From Cyanobacteriota bacterium (GTDB lineage Bacteria > Cyanobacteriota > Cyanobacteriia > Phormidesmidales > Phormidesmidaceae), in NCBI GenBank assembly GCA_027619675.1, contig JAQCHG010000015.1:1-11370 (forward strand): 11,370 nt of DNA, given 5' to 3'. A program made the translations under genes and the position numbers. Positions 6,355 through 11,370 of the stretch are shown here, in pieces. Each line of letters opens with the position of its first letter. Positions within the stretch are counted from its first letter, which is position 1. Under the pieces are notes generated by a model. That model saw nothing but the letters and a program-made list of their open reading frames with translations, was not told the DNA's origin and did not search any database.

Positions 6355-6396
6355 TTATTAGGCGTTGATTGGGGGGGCTGTTGTATCGCGAGATAC
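6355..6396 (-). promoter_or_regulatory. NtcA box and matching -10, promoter toward the REC-AraC gene
   Basis: 6383-6396 reads GTATCGCGAGATAC, an exact GTA-N8-TAC site inside the perfect palindrome TGTATCGCGAGATACA (6382-6397). On the minus strand, exactly 22 nt later, is TAATAA (6360-6355), close to the -10 expected for NtcA-activated promoters (GTA-N8-TAC, N22-23, TAN3T), though the sixth base is A. In the plus direction the same spacing gives ATGACT, a poorer match. The site is 104 bp from the kinase start on the other side, so it could affect both genes. NtcA is the cyanobacterial activator of nitrogen genes under nitrogen shortage. Confidence 0.7.
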
Positions 6397-6500
6397 ATTC
6401 ATTCCGCGATCGCCCGCCATGACTAGCCCCGGTTTTCTATCCGTCCTGACCCAACCCCATTCCAGAGGGACAATAATGGGCGGAAGCCACCCTTGCCCCT

Positions 6501-7763
6501 ATGTCGTCTACCTACTGGTTACCTGAGCAAGATCCCCTCGCCCCCACAGCTACCCCAGAGCTAGAACATCTACGTCGTCAGCATCAGCTCATCTTGAATG
6601 CCGTAGGCGAAGGGGTCTATGGCGTGGACCTAGAGGGCAACGTCACCTTTGTGAACCCCGCTGCCGCCGCCATGATCGGTTGGTCCGTGGAGGCGTTGAT
6701 TGGCAAATCGATGCATGCCGTGATGCATCACTCCCTCGTCGATGGCAGCCCCTACCATCGGCAGGATTGCCCGATCTATGCGGCCTTTCAGGACGGCATC
6801 GTACACCGGGTTACCCATGAGGTGTTTTGGCGCAGGGACGGCACGAGCTTTCCGGTGGAATATATCAGTACCCCCATGCACGATGAAGAGGGGCGGCTGA
6901 TCGGGGCGGTGGTGACATTTCGGGATATTACTCAGCGGCGCTGGGCCGAGGACGTTTTGCGGCGGGCCAATGAAGAATTGGAGCTAAAGGTGCAGGAGCG
7001 CACCGCTAAGTTGTGGCAGGCTAACCAACAACTGCGAGAACTGAGTGAGATGCGATCGCGATTTGTGTCCATGGTCTGCCATGAGTTTCGCAATCCGCTG
7101 AACAATATTGCCCTGTCTGCATCCTCGCTGAACCGCTATAACAGCCAGCTCACCCTAGAGGACAAAGCCAGTTATCTGTTGAACATCAAAGCCAATGTCG
7201 AGCGGATGACTCAGATGATCGATGACATTTTAGTCATCGGCAAAATTGAAGCGAAGGTTTTAGCCGTTAACCCTGTCCCCCTAGAAGTGGTTGAATTCTG
7301 TCAGACTTTGTTGACGGAGCGGGACTATCTTCGTCCCCAAGCCCCAATTCAGTTTGCCTGCCGTAGCCGTCGGATCTGGGCCTGTCTAGATGAACGCTTG
7401 CTGCGGTCAATTTTGAGTAATCTACTGTTGAATGCCATGCGGTATACCCACGATGATCGGGCTATTTGGCTGAGGCTGGCGAAGCGCCAACATCAGATCA
7501 TCTTTCATATTCAAGATGAGGGTATTGGCATTCCCCGAGCCGATCGCCGCCATCTGTTTGAGCCCTTTCATCGCGGACGCAATGTCACGAATATCCCTGG
7601 AACGGGCCTAGGGTTGAGTATTGTCAAACAATTTGTCGATTTGCAGAATGGGACAATCGAGGTCTCAAGCCGCCTGAATCGGGGCACGACGTTTACCCTG
7701 CGCTTGCCGATAATCACGGACCATCCTGGGGATGGGGCTAACGGGATGTCCCCCCTGCCATGA
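6501..7763 (+). CDS. PAS-domain sensor histidine kinase
   Basis: A 420-residue soluble kinase with no membrane segments. Domains in order: PAS (about 27-150, ending VVTFRDITQRR); a coiled-coil-like helix (about 150-185, with LKVQERTAKLWQANQQL); HisKA dimerisation domain with the phospho-acceptor in MVCHEFRNPLNN (H194); and the HATPase domain with N-box SNLLLNAMRYT (306-316), G1 DEGIGI (339-344), F-box LFEPFHRG and G2 GTGLGL (367-372). All catalytic motifs are intact. The PAS has the subtype motif HHSLVDGSPYHRQDCPIYAA (76-95) and EVFWRRDGTSFPVEY, a pattern seen in many bacterial PAS domains; the ligand is unknown. The start ATG at 6501 has no strong ribosome-binding site. It is divergent from the REC-AraC gene and has no receiver of its own, so that regulator is the likely partner (inference). 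Confidence 0.93.
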   Translation: MSSTYWLPEQDPLAPTATPELEHLRRQHQLILNAVGEGVYGVDLEGNVTFVNPAAAAMIGWSVEALIGKSMHAVMHHSLVDGSPYHRQDCPIYAAFQDGIVHRVTHEVFWRRDGTSFPVEYISTPMHDEEGRLIGAVVTFRDITQRRWAEDVLRRANEELELKVQERTAKLWQANQQLRELSEMRSRFVSMVCHEFRNPLNNIALSASSLNRYNSQLTLEDKASYLLNIKANVERMTQMIDDILVIGKIEAKVLAVNPVPLEVVEFCQTLLTERDYLRPQAPIQFACRSRRIWACLDERLLRSILSNLLLNAMRYTHDDRAIWLRLAKRQHQIIFHIQDEGIGIPRADRRHLFEPFHRGRNVTNIPGTGLGLSIVKQFVDLQNGTIEVSSRLNRGTTFTLRLPIITDHPGDGANGMSPLP

Positions 7764-7821
7764 TGCCAGCCTGCACGTCTACGCTGAACCATGCCAGGGG
7801 TCTGGGTCTATGGGGCTGGCA
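7764..7821. repeat. Inverted repeat between convergent kinase and cyclase genes
   Basis: TGCCAGCC (7764-7771) and GGCTGGCA (7814-7821) are exact complements with a 42-nt gap. The 8-mer GCACGTCT follows each arm (7773-7780 and 7819-7826) as a direct repeat. The second arm lies in the last codons of the cyclase gene. No T-run is seen, so a classical terminator is not supported; this is the only structure in the 44-bp spacer. Confidence 0.35.
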
Positions 7822-8965
7822 CGTCTTGGCCTAGAACCTCATAAATGCGGAGCTGGGTTTGCTTACCGCGAGGGGCCACCTCATCCAGCCAGCGCAGGCG
7901 AAAATTGTGCCCCTCCGGTAGCCCCTGCACCATCTCCTCACTGGCGATCACTTGGCAGCCATAGGTTTTGGTCATTTCCTCCAGGCGGGAGGCGGTGTTG
8001 ACCACATCCCCCACCACCGTCGTATCCATGCGCTGGTTGGCCCCCACCGTGCCAATCACCCCCCGCCCCGTGTGCAGGCCAATGCCCATGCGTAACGGTT
8101 CCGGTAGGGAACTGCGATCGCGGTTTTGATTAAAGGCCCGCAGGCGATCGCAGATGGCAATGGCCGCCCGCATCCCGTCCAAAATGTGGGTATTGTCGTG
8201 GTCAAACACCGCCATCACCGCATCCCCCAGGTACTTGTCGATAAACCCATGGTGCAGGGTAATGGCGGTATTGATTTCCTCAAAGAGGGCATTGAGCCAG
8301 GTGAAGGTTTCCTGGGCCTGCTGAAACTCAACGATTTGGGTGAAGTCGCGAATGTCGCAAAACAGCACCGTCATCTCCGATTCGGTGGCATTGCCCACCT
8401 GAATGGACTCCACCCCACGGGGGGCAATGCGGCTGAGGAACTGCCGGGGCACAAACAGGTGAAACTTTTCGGAGAGGGTTTCGCTGATTTTTTGGACGGC
8501 GGACATTTGCCGCTCGTAGCGATCGCGGGTTTGTTGCAGCAATTGGGTTTGGGTGGCCAGGGTGGCCTGACTGGCGGCGGTGCGGAGGGCTTGGAGTCGC
8601 AGTACGGCCTGGATTTTTTTCAGCACCAGTTCCGTCTGGATGGGCTTGGTCAGGTAGTCGTCCCCAAGGGCTTCCACCCCCCGCAGCCGCGATTGCTCGT
8701 CATCCAGCGCTGTGAGGAAAATAATCGGTACCGTTTGCAGACGGGGATCCTGACGCAGGCGATCGCACACCTCAAAGCCGTCCATGTCGGGCATCATCAC
8801 ATCCAGCAAAATCAAGGCAGGCGCTTCCGCCTGGGCCAAATCCAGGGCAGCGGCCCCTGATTCCGCCGTTTGGATACGATAGCCCTCCATGTCCAGCAGT
8901 TCACCCATCAGAAACAGGTTCTGGGGCTCATCATCCACAAGCAAAATGTAAGGCGCACTAGCCAT
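7808..8965 (-). CDS. Response regulator with class III adenylyl cyclase output domain
   Basis: A 385-residue protein predicted to make cAMP from ATP under control of a receiver domain. REC (about 5-125) has acidic residues D11/D12, phospho-acceptor D55 in LLDVMMPDMDG, T85 and K107. A helical linker (about 125-165) leads to a CHD cyclase domain (about 190-380). Metal-binding aspartates are D204 (LFCDIRDFT) and D248 (KYLGDAVMA). Transition-state residues are N323 and R327 (VVNTASRLE). The substrate-selecting pair is K244 and T316 (seven residues before N323). Lys/Thr instead of Lys/Asp marks the class IIIb group, known in CyaC of Spirulina and stimulated by bicarbonate. All catalytic residues are present. 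It follows the hybrid kinase on the same strand after 49 bp, so they are probably co-transcribed and functionally paired. No strong ribosome-binding site is seen before the ATG. Confidence 0.93.
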   Translation of the reverse strand: MASAPYILLVDDEPQNLFLMGELLDMEGYRIQTAESGAAALDLAQAEAPALILLDVMMPDMDGFEVCDRLRQDPRLQTVPIIFLTALDDEQSRLRGVEALGDDYLTKPIQTELVLKKIQAVLRLQALRTAASQATLATQTQLLQQTRDRYERQMSAVQKISETLSEKFHLFVPRQFLSRIAPRGVESIQVGNATESEMTVLFCDIRDFTQIVEFQQAQETFTWLNALFEEINTAITLHHGFIDKYLGDAVMAVFDHDNTHILDGMRAAIAICDRLRAFNQNRDRSSLPEPLRMGIGLHTGRGVIGTVGANQRMDTTVVGDVVNTASRLEEMTKTYGCQVIASEEMVQGLPEGHNFRLRWLDEVAPRGKQTQLRIYEVLGQDVPAP

Positions 8966-9014
8966 AGGGTCGGGAAACCGGGAAAAGAACAGGGATCATG
9001 GACCCGTCTACTGT

Positions 9015-11237
9015 TTACGGGGTCGTATCGGCCCCAGCCGGATCAGTCTTTTTCAGGAGTGTCCGCACCCGTCGTCCCAAGTCTTCAAAATCTAGGGGCT
9101 TGCTGATGTAGTCGTCGGCCCCCGCCGCCAAGCCGCGATCGCGATCCCCCGCCATGGCCATGGCCGTCACCGCAATGATCGGCACCGTTTGCCAGAGGGG
9201 ATGCGATCGTAGCGCCCGCATTAGGGCCAAGCCATCCACCCCCGGCAGTTGAATGTCCATCAACACCACATCCGGCAGGGTCGCCGCCGTAATCAGCTCA
9301 GATTGAATCGTGTGCAGCATGGTTTGCCCATCGCTGATCAGCTCCACCTCAAACCCTTCTAGCTCCATGGCTTCGGTGATCAGGGTTTGGTTGTAGGGAT
9401 GATCCTCCACCACCAACACCCGCACCCGATCAGCCCGATCGCGGTGTTGCTGAAAGGGCACCGTCGGTGCAGCCGGGGTCGGGTCCCCAGCCCCGGTGTA
9501 GGCCACCCCCTGGCGTAGCTCGTTCAGGGGCAGCCACACCCGAAAGGTGCTGCCCTGATCCAGGCTGGATTGCAGGGAGACGGTGCCCCCGTGCAGTTCC
9601 GCCATGCGCTTGGTCAACACCAGCCCCAACCCGGTGCCGTCGTGGCGACGGTTCAGGGACGAGTCAATTTGCTGAAATGGGCGAAACAGTAGGGGCAGTT
9701 TATCCGGGGCGATGCCGATGCCCGTGTCGCTCACCTGGAGACAGAGGTAGGGGGTGCTGGGGTTGATGGGGCTGGCATCGGGGCGATAGTCCTGGGCCAG
9801 TTCGTTCCCGTAGGCCACCCGCACCGCCAGCTTGACCCGGCCCTTCTCTGGGGTGAATTTGACCGCATTGGACAGCAGGTTAATCACCATCTGGCGCACC
9901 CGCCGTTCGTCTAAGGTGACCTGATCGAGGCCGTAGTCTAGCTCTAGGGCCAGGGCCAACCGTTTGCGATCGGCGCGGGGCTGAATCATCTGCAAGCATT
10001 GGCGGCAGAGGTGAGGGATGGATACCGTTTGCAGGTCTAAGTCAGCCCGTCCTGCCTCCACCTTAGACAGGTCAAGGATGTCGTTGATCAAATCCAATAG
10101 GTGCTGACCGCTTTGGCGAATGGCGCGGATGTGGCTGACCTGGCGATCGCCCAACTCATCCGCCTTCCGCAACACCAGTTCTGAAAATCCCAGAATGCTG
10201 TTGAGGGGCGTCCGCAACTCATGGGACATGGAGGCCAGGAATTCTGACTTCAGCCGAGAGGCCCGTTCCAGATCCTGGTTGATCTGATGCAGCCGCGTTT
10301 GGGATTGTGCCCGCTCGATCGCCGCCCCCAGGGTGCGACAGGCCGCCAGCAACATGTCCTGCTGGGGGGCCTCCTGGAGCTTTTGCAATCGGCGGGATTC
10401 CAAGGTGACCACACCGATGATGGAGCCATCGGCGGAGGGGATCGGAAAAATCCCCAACTGGCCAATGGCGGGATGGCGAAATCCCGGCACCGCTTGGGGA
10501 TGGCTGGCGTAGTCTTCGACAAATAGCGGTTGGCCCGTTTCCACCACCTGCCACAGCAGCCCTTGGCCGTAATCAATGCCCTGGTTCAGCACCGCTTCCA
10601 TCTCGTCCACCACAGGCTGACCATGGGTGGCGATGAACTGACCTGAAATCAAGTTGGTCAAGGCTCCGGCCCGACGGTTGTTGCCCTGGCCGCTAATCAC
10701 CTTGACATCCCCAAAGGCAGCCCCCATGGCCTCCACCAGGTAGCCCAGGGCAAAGCGGCCCACCTCTTCCAAATCTTCGGACGACTGTAACCGCTCCGTC
10801 AGCCCCAGCAAAAAGCTCAGCCGCCGCACCTCATCCGCCAGTTGGGTTTGGTAGCGGCGGGATTCGGTCACATCCCGCAAAATCAACAACTGCCCCCCGT
10901 CGGACGTGGGGGTGGAGGACAGTTCCACATAGGTCTGGTTGCGTTGGTGAATGTCCACCACCCGGTCTTGTCGCTGGTCAGGGGTACAGGTGGCCAGCAC
11001 GGCGTCCCGCTGTTCGGGGGTCCAGTGGCGATCGCCCACCAGCCGCTCCACCATGGCGGTGAGGGTGGGGTTTTGGGCCAGCCAATCGCGATCCAGGCCC
11101 CACATTTTCACCAGTTTTTCGTTGAACAACACCAATCGCTGATCGGCATCCAATAGGGCGATCGCGTCATAGACGTTGTTTAAAATCAGCGCCCGTTCCG
11201 CCTGAATCCGTTGCAGACGATGGGCTTCTGGGTTCAT
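9015..11237 (-). CDS. Hybrid histidine kinase, PAS-GAF-HisKA-HATPase-REC
   Basis: A 740-residue soluble hybrid kinase. Domains by ATG numbering: PAS (about 14-127, ending LRDVTESRRY), GAF (about 138-310, with VVTLESRR), HisKA with H339 in FLASMSHELRTPLNSILGFS, HATPase with N-box INLLSNAVKFT (452-462), G1 DTGIGI and G2 GTGLGL, a linker rich in Pro/Ala (about 570-600), then a C-terminal REC with phospho-acceptor D661 in VLMDIQLPGVDG, T691 and K713. All key residues are present. A TTG in frame at 11240 is one codon upstream, but the ATG at 11237 is preferred, with AGGA 9 nt before it. The GAF shows no Cys placed as in bilin-binding phytochrome or CBCR domains that I can recognise, so photosensing is not supported. 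It is upstream of the REC-cyclase gene and probably passes phosphate to it; its own REC could compete or relay. Confidence 0.94.
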   Translation of the reverse strand: MNPEAHRLQRIQAERALILNNVYDAIALLDADQRLVLFNEKLVKMWGLDRDWLAQNPTLTAMVERLVGDRHWTPEQRDAVLATCTPDQRQDRVVDIHQRNQTYVELSSTPTSDGGQLLILRDVTESRRYQTQLADEVRRLSFLLGLTERLQSSEDLEEVGRFALGYLVEAMGAAFGDVKVISGQGNNRRAGALTNLISGQFIATHGQPVVDEMEAVLNQGIDYGQGLLWQVVETGQPLFVEDYASHPQAVPGFRHPAIGQLGIFPIPSADGSIIGVVTLESRRLQKLQEAPQQDMLLAACRTLGAAIERAQSQTRLHQINQDLERASRLKSEFLASMSHELRTPLNSILGFSELVLRKADELGDRQVSHIRAIRQSGQHLLDLINDILDLSKVEAGRADLDLQTVSIPHLCRQCLQMIQPRADRKRLALALELDYGLDQVTLDERRVRQMVINLLSNAVKFTPEKGRVKLAVRVAYGNELAQDYRPDASPINPSTPYLCLQVSDTGIGIAPDKLPLLFRPFQQIDSSLNRRHDGTGLGLVLTKRMAELHGGTVSLQSSLDQGSTFRVWLPLNELRQGVAYTGAGDPTPAAPTVPFQQHRDRADRVRVLVVEDHPYNQTLITEAMELEGFEVELISDGQTMLHTIQSELITAATLPDVVLMDIQLPGVDGLALMRALRSHPLWQTVPIIAVTAMAMAGDRDRGLAAGADDYISKPLDFEDLGRRVRTLLKKTDPAGADTTP

Positions 11238-11246
11238 CAAGCCAAG

Positions 11247-11250
11247 TCCT
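11247..11250 (-). promoter_or_regulatory. Ribosome-binding site of the hybrid kinase
   Basis: AGGA within GAAGGAAGGAC on the minus strand, 9 nt before the ATG at 11237 and only 6 nt before the alternative TTG at 11240. It supports the ATG start. Confidence 0.6.
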
Positions 11251-11291
11251 TCCTTCAGACCCTGGGGGTCCGGTGTCTGTGCCTACGGGGT

Positions 11292-11330
11292 GATCCGATC
11301 CCAGTCCCTTGGGCTGTGGCCCATTGGATC
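11292..11330. repeat. Imperfect inverted repeat upstream of the hybrid kinase
   Basis: GATCC (11292-11296) and GGATC (11326-11330) are outer arms; CCA/TGG and CCC/GGG (11301-11319) pair inside with interruptions. It could be a weak hairpin in the leader or at the end of a gene beyond the window. I see no consensus promoter in 11238-11370. Confidence 0.25.
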
Positions 11331-11370
11331 TAAGGCTCCAGCCTAGGCAGGCGGGGTTTGGGGATCCTCC

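Noticed and set aside
6196..6426. Plus-strand open frame of 76 codons upstream of the PAS kinase
   Set aside because: It begins with a TTG, matches no family I know, and covers the NtcA box and repeats; regulatory sequence explains it better, although a GGAGGGAG run lies near its first in-frame ATG.
8126..8860. Plus-strand open frame of 244 codons inside the cyclase gene
   Set aside because: It is a shadow of a GC-rich coding region; the opposite strand encodes intact REC and cyclase motifs.
1..11370. CRISPR array, tRNA, rRNA or transposase gene
   Set aside because: No regularly spaced long repeats, no tRNA-like CCA or T-loop pattern, no rRNA core sequence and no transposase motif were seen on either strand.

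Overview
The window is very probably from a cyanobacterium. The palindrome GCGATCGC (HIP1), abundant in cyanobacterial genomes, occurs more than a dozen times in 11.4 kb. The gene content fits: an NrtA/CmpA-type ABC transporter, a cyanase, a bicarbonate-type class III adenylyl cyclase and a consensus NtcA box. Genus or species cannot be fixed from the sequence.

Layout, left to right. Positions 1-207 hold the 3' end of a flavin reductase-like gene (+). It converges on a small DUF1348/NTF2-like gene (236-706, -). Positions 707-1101 contain no protein gene but carry a dense set of RNA-like stems (about 760-950) that resembles a HEARO / IscB omega-RNA without any iscB gene. Next to it is a clear intrinsic terminator (1011-1043, -). 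Positions 1102-5059 are a compact minus-strand cyanate operon: cynA (solute-binding lipoprotein), cynB (permease), cynD (ATPase) and cynS (cyanase). Directly upstream on the same strand is a response regulator with REC and AraC-type DNA-binding domains (5215-6111). A PAS histidine kinase (6501-7763, +) is divergent from it. The last third is a second signalling unit on the minus strand: a PAS-GAF hybrid histidine kinase (9015-11237) followed by a REC-class III adenylyl cyclase (7808-8965).

How the genes may work together. CynABD imports cyanate. CynS converts cyanate plus bicarbonate to ammonia and CO2, which feeds nitrogen assimilation. A GTA-N8-TAC box with a -10-like hexamer exactly 22 nt downstream points toward the REC-AraC gene, so nitrogen limitation (NtcA) probably raises this regulator. 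Two near-identical 12-bp direct repeats, 31 bp apart, lie in the short cynA leader inside an 8-bp inverted repeat. They are plausible operators for the AraC-type regulator. The divergent kinase is the natural candidate partner. The inferred chain is nitrogen status, then NtcA, then kinase/REC-AraC, then cynABDS. The hybrid kinase and cyclase probably form a separate phosphorelay-to-cAMP branch; whether it has anything to do with cyanate is unknown.

The most unusual items are the orphan structured RNA element, the roughly 140-residue extension in front of the Tat/lipoprotein signal of CynA, and the dedicated two-component regulation suggested for cyanate use.
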